Part shown: in pieces, positions 16,324-26,536 of the stretch
Position numbering within the stretch: the first letter of the stretch is position 1
How the letters are laid out: each line of letters starts with the position of its first letter
DNA from: Shumkonia mesophila
GTDB taxonomy: Bacteria > Pseudomonadota > Alphaproteobacteria > Rhodospirillales > Shumkoniaceae
Direction: 5' to 3'
Length of the DNA: 64,000 nucleotides
Assembly: GCF_026163695.1 (NCBI RefSeq)
Contig: NZ_JAOTID010000006.1
Location: 1 to 64,000, forward strand
Notes under the pieces: model-generated
What the model saw: the letters and a program-made list of their open reading frames with translations, nothing else
What the model was told of the DNA's origin: nothing
The model's database searches: none
Program-made: the position numbers and the translations under genes

Positions 16324-16441
16324 ATTTCGGGGACACCATCGGGATTTTGGGGACACCATACTTATAATTTTGGGGACACCATACTTAATTCCACACTTGA
16401 ATTAAGTATGGTGTCCCCAAAATTATGGTGTCCCCGAAATC
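16323..16441. repeat. Palindromic RAYT-associated element (REPIN-like), GGGGACACCAT class
   Basis: A nested inverted repeat. Perfect 25-base arms at 16366-16390 and 16400-16424 enclose a 9-base loop, and outer 17-base arms at 16323-16339 and 16425-16441 are also exact inverted copies. The repeated core is TTTCGGGGACACCATACTTA, or the same with TTTTGG. The element fills the whole gap between two convergent stop codons (16321-16323 and 16443-16445). It has no coding capacity. Confidence 0.9.
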
Positions 16442-16442
16442 A

Positions 16443-17624
16443 CTAGCTGCCGGCGTCGGCCTGGACGCATTCCTCGACGGCGTCGAAGGGCGTTTGCAGG
16501 ACGTCGTTGGCGGCCAGCGGGCGTTCGCCCGGATGCAGCAGGGCGCGGCGCACCGCCTCGCGGCCGAGCACGCCATTGAGGACCGGCACCAGCCGGCCGG
16601 CGGCCGCGCGCAGCGCCGCCGGATCGGCCGCCTCGGGCAGGGGATGGGTCCACAGGTCCTGGAAAACGGCGTCGCGCAGGCGCGGCGCCAGGCCGCACGC
16701 CGAGGCCTGGGCCGGCGGCCCGTCGAACTCGGCAAGCAGGCTGTACGCGGCGCGCGTCGCCCCCCCGGGACCGGCCGGCGCCTCGAAGGAGAACAGCCGG
16801 ACCGCCACCCGGGGGACCCGCGGGGTCGCCGGCGGCGTCGGCACGGCGAGCGTGCGCACCAGCGGAAAGCCATCGCGGCCGACGCCCTGCGGCGCTTTCG
16901 CCGGCCGCCAGCGGGCGGCCGCCTTTTCGCCGCGCGCGATCTGGTTGCGGGTCATCTTGCGGGCCAGGGCGTCGCGCGCCGCCACGGGGTCGAAGGCGTG
17001 GTCGATGGCCATCGCCCGATGGCGGTTGGGAATGGCCAGCGTGAACCACTTGTAGGCCTCGACCGGATCGGCCTCGACGTTCCAGCCGTTTTCGTAGATG
17101 GTCCCGAGGACGTGCTGCGCGGCCGGATGGCCGTCGTCCGCCGCCTTCTTGTACCACGACAGGGCCTCGCCGGCATCGGCGGGCACGCCGCGGCCGTAGT
17201 AGTAGAACCGGGCCAGCGCGAACTCGGCCCCGCCATGGCGGCCGATGCTGGCCGCCAAGCGATACCAGTCGACCGCCCGGCCGTCGTCGCGCCTGACGCC
17301 TTCGCCGTTTTCGTAGAGGGTGCCCAGGGCGTACAGCGCCTCGATGTGGCTTCGGGCCGCCGCCTTCTCGTACCATTCCGCGGCCTTTTTGGGATTGCGC
17401 GCGACGCCCACCCCCTGGCGAAAGGCCTCGCCCAACAGGAATTGGGCCTGGGGATCTCCGGCGAGGGCTTTCGTCAGCGCCGATTCGTAAACGGTCCTGG
17501 CCTCGGCGTCGACGAGGGCCTGCTGGCGGCCCTGCTCGTTCCCGGACAGCAGAACCGCCGCCAGGGCGAGGACCGCCACCCCGCCGGAAAGAGCCATCCA
17601 GCGCCGTTTCCATCGACCCGTCAT
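16443..17624 (-). CDS. Sel1-like repeat protein
   Basis: A 393-residue protein with an N-terminal membrane anchor or signal (about 9-27) and at least four Sel1/TPR-like repeats between about 55 and 195, each with the pattern A-x-x-x-L-G-x-x-Y-x-x-G-x-G followed by A-x-x-W-Y-x-x-A-A. The C-terminal 190 residues are of unknown fold and carry few Cys. Sel1 proteins mediate protein-protein contacts in the envelope; the partner is unknown. It lies 8 bases upstream of nothing on this strand except the palindromic element at its 3' end, and shares its direction with the lipoprotein gene before it. Confidence 0.8.
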   Translation of the reverse strand: MTGRWKRRWMALSGGVAVLALAAVLLSGNEQGRQQALVDAEARTVYESALTKALAGDPQAQFLLGEAFRQGVGVARNPKKAAEWYEKAAARSHIEALYALGTLYENGEGVRRDDGRAVDWYRLAASIGRHGGAEFALARFYYYGRGVPADAGEALSWYKKAADDGHPAAQHVLGTIYENGWNVEADPVEAYKWFTLAIPNRHRAMAIDHAFDPVAARDALARKMTRNQIARGEKAAARWRPAKAPQGVGRDGFPLVRTLAVPTPPATPRVPRVAVRLFSFEAPAGPGGATRAAYSLLAEFDGPPAQASACGLAPRLRDAVFQDLWTHPLPEAADPAALRAAAGRLVPVLNGVLGREAVRRALLHPGERPLAANDVLQTPFDAVEECVQADAGS

Positions 17625-17632
17625 CGGAAAAA

Positions 17633-17977
17633 TCAGTATTTCTTCACGTAGTTGTGGTCGTTCTCGCCGACCCGGCCGCTCTCGCCGCGCCGCGTGTCCG
17701 GCCGATCATAGCAGGTCACGCCGGCGAGTTCCCGGTAGCAAAAGAGGGTGGGATGGGGAACCACCTCGTCCTCCTCGCAATAGGTCGTGCCCTGCTCCAG
17801 GCGCACCAGCGAGCAATTTTTCCCCGACGCCAGCGAAATGACGTGGTCGGCCATCGTCTTCTCGGTCGTGACGACGGTGGCGCCATCGACGATGGCGTAG
17901 GGTGCCGCCGCGCCGCAGGAAGCGATGAAAAGGCATACAAAGGCCGCCGCGACGATTCGCATGACGGTTTTCTCCAT
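17633..17977 (-). CDS. Small lipoprotein, unknown function
   Basis: A 114-residue protein with a lipoprotein signal: a basic start, a hydrophobic stretch and the lipobox IASC near residue 20. The mature part has several Cys (in NCSL, TYCEED, LFCYR and VTCYDRPD), which could form disulfides in the periplasm. The start is placed at the MEKTVMRI methionine; a GTG 12 codons upstream is possible. The gene is 8 bases upstream of the Sel1 gene on the same strand, so the two are probably co-transcribed. Confidence 0.65.
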   Translation of the reverse strand: MEKTVMRIVAAAFVCLFIASCGAAAPYAIVDGATVVTTEKTMADHVISLASGKNCSLVRLEQGTTYCEEDEVVPHPTLFCYRELAGVTCYDRPDTRRGESGRVGENDHNYVKKY

Positions 17978-18091
17978 TCGACCCCCCTTGGCTTCGGGGT
18001 CCCGTATCTCCACATGATTGGTCCGCCGCGGTTAAGGACACGTTAAAGCCCGGGTCCCGCGCGCGGCGCCCGCGACCGGAGGCAACCGACC

Positions 18092-18646
18092 ATGGTGAGC
18101 ACCCCGACGCCGCTCTGCGATTTCGGCTGGAAGGCCCCCGACTTCAGTCTGCCGGGCATCGACGGCCGCACCTACCGCCTGGCCGACGTGCGTGGCCGGC
18201 GGGGCACGCTGGTGATGTTCATCTGCAACCACTGTCCCTATGTGCGGGCCGTCGTCGACCGGCTGGTGCGCGACGTGGCCGCGCTGCGGCCGCTCGGCAT
18301 CGGCGCCGCCGCCATCATGGCCAACGATACCGTCCGCTATCCCGACGACGCCCCCGACCGGATGCGGGAATTCGCCGCCGAACACGGCTTTTCCTTTCCC
18401 TATCTGATCGATGAAACCCAGGAGGCGGCGCGGGCCTACGACGCCGTCTGCACCCCCGATTTCTTCGGCTTCGATGCCGGCCTCGGGCTTCAGTACCGCG
18501 GCCGCCTCGACGAATCGGGGCGCCAGCCGGCCGCCCCCGGCGTCCGGCGCGACCTGTTCGAGGCCATGCGCCAGGTGGCGGAAACCGGCCACGGCCCCGC
18601 CGAACAGCGCGCCAGCATGGGGTGCTCGATCAAATGGCGCGCCTGA
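18092..18646 (+). CDS. Thioredoxin-fold protein (AhpC/TSA-like)
   Basis: A 184-residue protein with the thioredoxin-like fold of the AhpC/TSA-related group: FGWKAPDFSLPGIDG at the N-terminus and the active-site segment ICNHCPYV, with two Cys spaced C-x-x-C. A later Cys lies in DAVCTPDFF. Members are thought to be thiol reductases or peroxidase-like proteins; the substrate is unknown. No signal peptide is visible, so it is cytoplasmic. A palindromic element begins 4 bases after the stop. Confidence 0.85.
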   Translation: MVSTPTPLCDFGWKAPDFSLPGIDGRTYRLADVRGRRGTLVMFICNHCPYVRAVVDRLVRDVAALRPLGIGAAAIMANDTVRYPDDAPDRMREFAAEHGFSFPYLIDETQEAARAYDAVCTPDFFGFDAGLGLQYRGRLDESGRQPAAPGVRRDLFEAMRQVAETGHGPAEQRASMGCSIKWRA

Positions 18647-18649
18647 CCC

Positions 18650-18751
18650 AATTTCGGTGACAATTTCGGTGACAGTGCACTAAATTCCGGAACCGTCGCA
18701 TCACTGCAGCGGGCAGTCGTCTTAGGAATTTAGTGCACTGTCACCGAAATT
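18650..18751. repeat. Palindromic RAYT-associated element (REPIN-like), GGTGACAGTGCAC class
   Basis: Perfect 27-base inverted repeats at 18662-18688 and 18725-18751 with a 36-base spacer, preceded by a partial extra copy (AATTTCGGTGA, 18650-18660). The core TTTCGGTGACAGTGCAC is the same as in the repeats flanking the RAYT gene at 60073-60732, so this is a non-autonomous copy of that family. Confidence 0.9.
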
Positions 18752-18843
18752 TGCATAGGGATTTGCCTTCCGGCCGGACGCCGGATATGGTGGCGCCCAA
18801 ACCGCTGGGCTGCCGATCGCCCGGCGTCGCCCTGGAGTGAATC

Positions 18844-19500
18844 GTGGCCGACCAAATTCAAGACAGCCTGCTGCGCGAGATCGATGACGAACTGCGTCAC
18901 GAAAAGTACGCGAAGCTGTGGAAGAAGTATGGCAACTACGTCGTCGCCTTCGCCGTGCTCCTGGTCGTCGGCGTCGCCGGCTATCAGGGGTGGCGGGGCT
19001 GGGACCTGAAGACCCGCACCGAGCAAAGCGACCGCTTCCTGGCCGCCCTCGACCTGCGGGCGGACGGCAACCCCGAGGCGGCGCGCAAGGCCCTGGCCGA
19101 TCTGGCCGGCGACGCCGGCAAGGGTTACGCCACGCTGGCCCGCTTCCAGGAAGCCGCGCTGCTCGAAAGCCAGGGCGACCGCAAGGGCGCCGTCGCCGCC
19201 TACGGCGCCCTGTCGAACGACGGCGCGGTGCCGGAATCCTTCCGCCAGATGGCGGTCATCCTGGGCGCCCTGCTGGAACTGGATACCGCCGATCCCGCCG
19301 CCCTCACCGAACGCGTCGCCCCCCTGACCGCCGCCGGCAATCCGTGGCGCTTCACCGCGCTCGAGGTCACCGCCCTGCTGGCGGTGCGCGCGAGCAACGT
19401 CGACAAGGCGCGCGAGATATTCACCCAGCTTTCCGGGGACGCCCAGACCCCCCAGGGAATCCGGAGCCGGGCCTCGGAAATGCTGGCCATCCTGGGTTAA
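18844..19500 (+). CDS. yfgM: YfgM-like TPR-domain membrane protein
   Basis: A 218-residue protein with one N-terminal membrane helix (about 30-50, NYVVAFAVLLVVGVAGYQGW) after a charged cytoplasmic segment (ELRHEKYAKLWKKYG), and a periplasmic TPR-like domain. YfgM associates with periplasmic chaperones and the SecYEG translocon. The start is GTG, preceded by GGAG. It is followed 30 bases later by bamB and then der, a common proteobacterial gene order that supports the identification. Confidence 0.85.
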   Translation: MADQIQDSLLREIDDELRHEKYAKLWKKYGNYVVAFAVLLVVGVAGYQGWRGWDLKTRTEQSDRFLAALDLRADGNPEAARKALADLAGDAGKGYATLARFQEAALLESQGDRKGAVAAYGALSNDGAVPESFRQMAVILGALLELDTADPAALTERVAPLTAAGNPWRFTALEVTALLAVRASNVDKAREIFTQLSGDAQTPQGIRSRASEMLAILG

Positions 19501-19530
19501 CCGGAAGACAGAGTCGCCGCGGGAGAAGAC

Positions 19531-20856
19531 ATGGACGGAAATTGGTGGAGGATCACCCTCGTCGCCGGTCTGGCCGTGCTTGCCGGCGGCTGCAGCTCGT
19601 GGTTCGGCGAAAAGGAAGCCCCGCCCCTTCCCGGTGAGCGGCTGTCCGTGCTTAGCCATGCGCAGGTGGTCGAGCCGGACCCCGATCTGGCCGAGACCGA
19701 AATCCTTCTGCCGCCGCCGTCGCCCACCCCCGACTGGCCGCAGACCGGCGGCTATGCCAACCACGCCATGCATCACATCGCCATCGGCGACGTGCTGAAG
19801 GAGGCCTGGAGCGTCGACATCGGCACCGGCGCCGACGACGAGGAACGCGTCGTCGCCCCGCCGATCGTCGCCGACGGCATGGTCTATGCCATGGATGTGG
19901 AGACCGAGGTCTCGGCCTACAGGGCCGACACCGGGGCCCACGTCTGGTCGGTGGACCTGACGCCCGACGACGAGGACGACGGCCACATCAACGGCGGCCT
20001 CGCCTTCGAGGCCGGGCGGGTTTTCGTGACGACCGGCTTCGCGCAGGTCGTCGCGCTGGAGGCCAAGACCGGCAAGGAAATCTGGCGGCGCTCCCTCGAC
20101 GGCCCCATGCGCGTGGCCCCAACCGTGCGTGGCGGGCGGGTTTTCGTCATCACGCTGGAAAACAAGCTGTACGCGCTGAACGCGGCGAACGGGGAAACCC
20201 TGTGGAGCTACACCGGCACGGCCGAGATCGCCACCCTGCTGGGCGGGGCCAGCCCCGCCGTCGACGACGACATCGTCGTGGCGCCGTTCTCGTCGGGGGA
20301 TCTGGTCGCGCTGCGCGTCGAAACGGGGCGCCTGCTGTGGACGGATTCCCTGGTCTCGGCCCGGCGCACCGACGCGGTCTCCACGCTCTCGCAAATCCGC
20401 GGGCGGCCGATCATCGACCGCGGCCGGGTGTTCGCGATCAGCCATGGCGACACCATGGCCGCCATCGACCTGCGCACCGGCCAGCGGATCTGGGACAAGC
20501 CGATCGGCGGCCTGGAAAGCCCGTGGGTGGCCGGCGACTATTTGTTCGTGCTGACCAACGATTGGGAACTGATCGGCCTGTCGCGCACCAGCGGCCGCGT
20601 TTTCTGGGTCCGCCCCCTGCCCCACTTCGAGGACGAGGAAGACAAGGAGGACCCCATCATCTGGACCGGCCCGGTCCTGGCGGGCGACCGTTTGATCGTC
20701 GCCGGCTCGCACGGCGAGGCCCTGGCGGTGTCACCCTATGACGGACGCGTCCTCGGACGCCAGGAGTTGCCGGACGGCGTGTCGGTGGCCCCCATCGTCG
20801 CCGATGGCACGGTCTACGTGTTGGCCAACGACGCCAGCCTCGTCGCCCTCAGATAG
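19531..20856 (+). CDS. bamB: Outer membrane assembly lipoprotein BamB
   Basis: A 441-residue lipoprotein with a signal ending in LAGGC, then an eight-bladed beta-propeller built from PQQ-like repeats (recurring patterns of the type ALxAxTGxxxW, for example ALEAKTGKEIWRRSL and ALNAANGETLWSY). BamB is a scaffold of the BAM complex that folds outer-membrane beta-barrels. Length is somewhat above the E. coli protein because of an acidic linker near the N-terminus. It sits between yfgM and der. Confidence 0.93.
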   Translation: MDGNWWRITLVAGLAVLAGGCSSWFGEKEAPPLPGERLSVLSHAQVVEPDPDLAETEILLPPPSPTPDWPQTGGYANHAMHHIAIGDVLKEAWSVDIGTGADDEERVVAPPIVADGMVYAMDVETEVSAYRADTGAHVWSVDLTPDDEDDGHINGGLAFEAGRVFVTTGFAQVVALEAKTGKEIWRRSLDGPMRVAPTVRGGRVFVITLENKLYALNAANGETLWSYTGTAEIATLLGGASPAVDDDIVVAPFSSGDLVALRVETGRLLWTDSLVSARRTDAVSTLSQIRGRPIIDRGRVFAISHGDTMAAIDLRTGQRIWDKPIGGLESPWVAGDYLFVLTNDWELIGLSRTSGRVFWVRPLPHFEDEEDKEDPIIWTGPVLAGDRLIVAGSHGEALAVSPYDGRVLGRQELPDGVSVAPIVADGTVYVLANDASLVALR

Positions 20857-20877
20857 CGCCCGGCGGCGCACAAGATC

Positions 20878-22251
20878 ATGAGCTTCAAGGTTGCCATCAT
20901 CGGCCGGCCCAATGTCGGCAAGTCGACGCTGTTCAACCGTTTGATCGGCAAGCGTCTGGCCTTGGTCGACGACACCCCGGGGGTGACGCGGGATCGTCGC
21001 GAAGGGGCGGCTTCGCTGGGCGGCCTCAAGTTCACGGTGATCGACACCGCCGGGCTTGAGGAAGCGTTCGACGACAGCATGGAAGCCCGCATGCGGACCC
21101 AGACCAACCGGGCCGTCGAAGAGGCCGATGTCGCGCTTCTTCTGATCGACGCCAGAAGCGGCCTGACGCCGCTCGATACGCATTTCGCCAAGTGGCTGCG
21201 CGGCCGCGGCAAGCCGGCCATCCTGCTGGCCAACAAGTGCGAAGGACGAGCCGGGGCCGACACCTTGTACGAAGCCTATGCCCTTGGGCTCGGCGAACCG
21301 ATCGCCATCTCGGCCGAGCATGGCGAGGGCATGGTCGAGCTTTTCGACGCCCTGCAGCCTTTCGCCCAGGCCCGCGAAGAGGAAGAGCAGGCCGACGGGG
21401 ACATGGACATCCTCGACCCCACCGACGAGCGGTCGGACGACCCGACCCTGCAACTGGCCATCGTGGGGCGGCCCAACGTCGGCAAGTCGACCCTGGTCAA
21501 CCAGTTGCTGGGCGAGGACCGCATGCTGACCGGCCCCGAGGCCGGCATCACGCGGGATTCCATCTCCATCGCCTGGTCGTTCCAGGGCCGGCCGATCCGC
21601 CTCATCGACACCGCCGGCCTGCGCCGCAAGGCCAAGGTCAGCGAGAAGCTGGAATCCCTTTCCGTCAACGACACGCTGCGGGCGATCCGTTTCGCCCACT
21701 GCGTGGTGCTTCTGATCGACGCCTCGGCGCCCCTGGAAAAACAGGACCTGGCCATCGCCGGCATGGTGGTGGAGGAAGGGCGCGCCCTGGTGCTGGCGGT
21801 CAACAAGTGGGACATCCCCGAAGACCGCGACGCCGTGCTGCGCGCCGTTCGCGACCGGATGGAAACGTCGCTGCCCCAGGTCAAGGGCCTTCCCGTGGTG
21901 CCGATCTCGGCGCTGACCGGAAACGGCGTTCCCCGGCTGCTGCCGACCGTGCTGCGCACCTACGACGTGTGGAACAAGCGCATCCCCACCGGGCACCTGA
22001 ACCGCTGGCTGGCCGAGGTCACGGAACAGCACCCGCCGCCGATGGTCCGCGGCCGGCGCCTGCGCCTGCGCTACATGACGCAGGTGAAGGCCAGGCCGCC
22101 GACCTTCGTCATCTTCGCCAATGTCCCCGAGGAACTGCCGGACTCCTATGTCCGCTATCTGACCAACGGGCTGCGCGAAACGTTCGACCTGCCGGGCGTT
22201 CCCCTGCGGGTCAAGACCCGCAGGGGACGCAATCCCTATTCCAAGGAGTAA
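20878..22251 (+). CDS. der: Ribosome assembly GTPase Der (EngA)
   Basis: A double-GTPase protein of 457 residues needed for maturation of the 50S ribosomal subunit. Both G domains show P-loops (GRPNVGKS near residue 9 and again near residue 200), DTAGL switch motifs, and NK-type specificity motifs (NKCEG and NKWD). A C-terminal KH-like domain ends in RGRNPYSKE. It follows bamB by 21 bases and is probably the last gene of the yfgM-bamB-der unit. Confidence 0.97.
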   Translation: MSFKVAIIGRPNVGKSTLFNRLIGKRLALVDDTPGVTRDRREGAASLGGLKFTVIDTAGLEEAFDDSMEARMRTQTNRAVEEADVALLLIDARSGLTPLDTHFAKWLRGRGKPAILLANKCEGRAGADTLYEAYALGLGEPIAISAEHGEGMVELFDALQPFAQAREEEEQADGDMDILDPTDERSDDPTLQLAIVGRPNVGKSTLVNQLLGEDRMLTGPEAGITRDSISIAWSFQGRPIRLIDTAGLRRKAKVSEKLESLSVNDTLRAIRFAHCVVLLIDASAPLEKQDLAIAGMVVEEGRALVLAVNKWDIPEDRDAVLRAVRDRMETSLPQVKGLPVVPISALTGNGVPRLLPTVLRTYDVWNKRIPTGHLNRWLAEVTEQHPPPMVRGRRLRLRYMTQVKARPPTFVIFANVPEELPDSYVRYLTNGLRETFDLPGVPLRVKTRRGRNPYSKE

Positions 22252-22255
22252 TCTT

Positions 22256-22345
22256 CGTCATTCCGGGGCGCGCGGAGCGCGAACCCGGAATCCAGGGTAA
22301 GTGACGGAGCGGTTGCCCTGGATTCCCGCGTACGCGGGAATGACG
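22256..22345. repeat. Intergenic palindromic repeat (GTCATTCCCGCG family)
   Basis: A third copy of the family, between the convergent genes der and serA. It runs from CGTCATTCC to GGGAATGACG with the conserved GGAATCCAG segment. Because both flanking genes end here, the hairpin could act as a two-way transcription end. Confidence 0.85.
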
Positions 22346-22378
22346 AAGGAAAAGAGGCCCGTCCGACCGCACGACCCC

Positions 22379-23953
22379 CTAAAACTTCAGCGCCTTGGCC
22401 CGGACCACGTTGGGCAGGGCTTTCACCGTCTTCAGGACGGCGTCGTTCACCGGCTCGTCGACTTCGATGAGCACGATGGCGTCGCTGCCGGCCTTGGTCC
22501 GCCCGAGGTTGAAGGTGGCGATGTTGATGCCGGCGTCGCCCAGCGCGGTGCCCAGCGCGCCGATGAAGCCGGGCTTGTCCTTGTTGGTGACGAACAGCAT
22601 GTGCGGCCCGAGTTGGGCGTCCATGGCGATGCCCTTGATCTCGACGATGCGCGGCGTGTTACCGTTGATCAGGGTGCCCGAGACGCTGCGCGTCTGCGCC
22701 TCGGTCGTCACCACCAGGCGGATCAGGTTCTGGTAGGGGCTTTTGCGCTCGTGCGTCACCTCGGAGACGGCGATGCCGCGTTCCTTGGCGATCACCGGGG
22801 CGCTGACCATGTTGACCGATTCCAAAAGCGGCGACAGCAGGCCTTGCAGGACCACCGCCGTCAGCGGTTTGGTGTTGATGTCGGCGACATCGCCCTCGAA
22901 CTCGATGGAGACCGCCTTGATCGAGGTTTCCGTCACCTGGCCGGCGAAACTGCCCAACTGTTCGGCCAGTTTCATGTACGGGCGCAGCTTCGGCGCGTCC
23001 TCGGCGGAAACCGAGGGCATGTTGAGCGCGTTGACCACCGCCCCGGTCAGCAGATAGTCGGCCATCTGCTCGGCCACCTGCAGGGCCACCTTCTCCTGCG
23101 CCTCGGTCGTCGAGGCGCCGAGATGCGGGGTGGCCACCACCTGCTTCATGCCGAACAGGACGCTTTCGGTCGCCGGTTCCTTGGGGAAGACGTCGAGCGC
23201 GGCGCCGGCCACGTGGCCCCATTCCAGGGCCGCCTTGAGGTCCGCTTCGACGATCAGGCCGCCGCGCGCGCAGTTGACGATGCGCACGCCCTTTTTCATT
23301 TTGGCGATGGACTGGGCGTTGACGACGTTGCGCGTGGCATCGGTCAGGGGCGAGTGCAGGCTGATGAAGTCGGACCGTTCCCACAGCTCGTCCAGCTCGA
23401 CCTTCTCGACCCCGAGGTCGACGGCACGGTCGGGAGACAGATACGGGTCGTAGGCGATGACCTTCATCTTGATGCCCTGGGCCCGTTCGGCCACCGCCGA
23501 TCCGATGTTGCCGCAGCCGAAGATGCCAAGCGTCTTGCCCATCAGCTCGACGCCCATGAAGCCCGATTTCTCCCACTTGCCGGCGTGGGTCGAGGCGTTG
23601 GCCTGCGGAATCTGCCGCGCCACCGCCATCAGCATGGCGATGGCGTGCTCGGCCGTGGTGATCGAGTTGCCGAAGGGCGTGTTCATCACCACGATGCCGC
23701 GCTGGGTGGCGGCGGCGACGTCGACGTTATCGACGCCGATGCCGGCCCGCCCGACGACCTTGAGCTTGGCCGCCGCCGCCAGAATCTCGGCGGTCGCCTT
23801 GGTCGACGAACGGACGGCCAGGCCGTCGTAATTGCCGATGCAGGCCTTCAACTCTTCCGGGCTCATCCCGGTCTTGACGTCGGCTTCGATGCCGCGGGCC
23901 CGGAAAATGTCGGCCGCCTGCGGCGCCATCTTGTCGGCGATCAGAACCTTCAT
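22379..23953 (-). CDS. serA: D-3-phosphoglycerate dehydrogenase
   Basis: This enzyme oxidises 3-phosphoglycerate, the first step of serine synthesis. The 524-residue length indicates the long form: a Rossmann NAD domain with GCGNIGSAVAERA around 148, a catalytic His in the ATPHLGAST segment, an intervening ASB domain, and a C-terminal ACT domain (about 450-524) for serine feedback. The start is MKVLIADKMAP, preceded by a GGGAGAAA site. It follows serC by 13 bases on the same strand. Confidence 0.97.
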   Translation of the reverse strand: MKVLIADKMAPQAADIFRARGIEADVKTGMSPEELKACIGNYDGLAVRSSTKATAEILAAAAKLKVVGRAGIGVDNVDVAAATQRGIVVMNTPFGNSITTAEHAIAMLMAVARQIPQANASTHAGKWEKSGFMGVELMGKTLGIFGCGNIGSAVAERAQGIKMKVIAYDPYLSPDRAVDLGVEKVELDELWERSDFISLHSPLTDATRNVVNAQSIAKMKKGVRIVNCARGGLIVEADLKAALEWGHVAGAALDVFPKEPATESVLFGMKQVVATPHLGASTTEAQEKVALQVAEQMADYLLTGAVVNALNMPSVSAEDAPKLRPYMKLAEQLGSFAGQVTETSIKAVSIEFEGDVADINTKPLTAVVLQGLLSPLLESVNMVSAPVIAKERGIAVSEVTHERKSPYQNLIRLVVTTEAQTRSVSGTLINGNTPRIVEIKGIAMDAQLGPHMLFVTNKDKPGFIGALGTALGDAGINIATFNLGRTKAGSDAIVLIEVDEPVNDAVLKTVKALPNVVRAKALKF

Positions 23954-23966
23954 AATGATTTCTCCC

Positions 23967-25142
<1,176 letters not shown>

Positions 25143-25265
25143 GATTTTATCTCCCTTCCTCACAGAAGGGTCGCAGCCCGTTGGGGGGCCGTGGCCCGGA
25201 AACGCTTATAGAGAAGCTCTCGCCGGGCGTCAACAGGTTGTGCGATACCCCCCGAAACCCCCAAC

Positions 25266-25298
25266 AAAAAGGGGGCGATGCATGAGCACACCGCCCCC
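25266..25298 (-). terminator. Rho-independent terminator
   Basis: Read on the minus strand: CGGGGGCGG, a 14-base loop, CGCCCCC and then TTTTTG. The 7-bp GC stem followed by a T run lies 21 bases after the stop codon of the CYTH-like protein gene and would end its transcript before serC. Confidence 0.8.
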
Positions 25299-25318
25299 GG
25301 AGGCTACCTCAACGCATC

Positions 25319-26335
25319 CTAGGGGTTAGGCAGGTTGAGCAGGAAAAGAACCTTGGAGCCGGCCCACCGTTCGCCATTCGCCAGCTTCAGTTCGGCGGCG
25401 TCCCGGCCAAGGCAAAGTTGCAGGAAGCGCTCGGCCGAGGCGTGCGTCTTGGCCATGGCATAGTAGTCCGGCGTCTCCAGGCTGAACGAAACCTCGCCCA
25501 GATAGATGGCGCCGTCCGCCGCCGCCGCCCATCCCTCCATCTCGATGTCGACGTCGACGCCGCCGTCGAGGTGCAACGTGCCGGGAACGACTTTGTAGCC
25601 GAAGGCGGTTTTCGCTTCGAGTTTGGTGTCGGCGGGCAGCCCGGCGGCGAGCAGGGCCGGGAAAATCTTCCCGAAATCGCCGACCGTCCTGGCCCCGATC
25701 TCTTCGGGCTTCAGCTTCACGCCCCAGGCGCTTTCGATATAGCCATTCAAGGCGCCGTTCGCCGAGATCGAGATATTCTCCTCGTTGCCGGCCTCGGCCT
25801 TGTAGCCCTTGGCGATGGCGAGCTTCGAACCGAGAATCCGGTACAGGTTGTCCGGGCTCATTTCCTTGACGGTCAGGGTGAAGGGATAGACCGGTTTGCC
25901 GTCGGCGTACTTGGTCGACACCCGAATCACGTAGCCGGCCTTGCGCAACTTGAAGTCCGGCGTGTCGAAGTATTCCTTGGTCGACACGGCCTCCTTCAAT
26001 CCCTTCTTGCCGTCGGTAATCTTGAATCCGTTCTTCGCGGCGGCATCCTTCACCTTTTCCCAGACCGCCCTGAATCCCGCCTCGCGGCCGCTCGAAAAAT
26101 GTTTGGGATCGACCAGGAACTTGAACTCGCGGCTGGCGATTTGGCGCAGGGGCTGCCACTTGGCGAGGTTGCGCTCCCACAGCGGACCGGCATCCGCCGC
26201 CGCCGAGGGCTTCGTCGCCTGCGGTTCGGCCGCCGAGAGCGGCGAAACCACGGCCGCGGCCAGCAATCCGGCCGCCAACAGGCAGGGGATCACCCCGGCC
26301 ATGCGCGATCTGTCGAATGTCCTTCCTTGCGTCAT
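25319..26335 (-). CDS. Exported protein with CYTH-like features, unknown
   Basis: A 338-residue protein with a signal peptide (hydrophobic core about 12-32, ending near LSAAEP). The mature part has features of the CYTH/triphosphate-tunnel fold: an early REFKFLVDP strand, YFDTPDFKLRKAGYVIRVST, and later alternating charged strands such as DVDIEMEGW and LGEVSFSLE. CYTH enzymes are normally cytoplasmic, so an exported version is unusual; the assignment rests on motif pattern only. The strong GGAGGAAAG site supports the start. Its own terminator follows. Confidence 0.55.
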   Translation of the reverse strand: MTQGRTFDRSRMAGVIPCLLAAGLLAAAVVSPLSAAEPQATKPSAAADAGPLWERNLAKWQPLRQIASREFKFLVDPKHFSSGREAGFRAVWEKVKDAAAKNGFKITDGKKGLKEAVSTKEYFDTPDFKLRKAGYVIRVSTKYADGKPVYPFTLTVKEMSPDNLYRILGSKLAIAKGYKAEAGNEENISISANGALNGYIESAWGVKLKPEEIGARTVGDFGKIFPALLAAGLPADTKLEAKTAFGYKVVPGTLHLDGGVDVDIEMEGWAAAADGAIYLGEVSFSLETPDYYAMAKTHASAERFLQLCLGRDAAELKLANGERWAGSKVLFLLNLPNP

Positions 26336-26505
26336 CTTTCCTCCTCCCGTGCTGCTTGTTTTTTGCCGTCTTCAGCCATGGAACGCACCGCGGACTCCGC
26401 CGTCGGCGGCCTGCCGCCCGCTATCGGAACGGGTGGTGCGTTTCAGATTATCGCGATGATAGCGTTCCGCCCTCAGAACGCCAAATTATCGTTTGTTATG
26501 AGATC

Positions 26506-26522
26506 GATAAGATTATCTTATC
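26506..26522. promoter_or_regulatory. AT-rich inverted repeat near the SLC13-type gene end
   Basis: GATAAGA-TTA-TCTTATC is a perfect 7-bp inverted repeat in a locally AT-rich stretch (about 26440-26522) that is upstream of the CYTH-like gene and just downstream of the SLC13-type gene. It could be an operator for the former or a weak transcription end for the latter. Confidence 0.3.
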
Positions 26523-26536
26523 CTGGCGGCGGCCAG

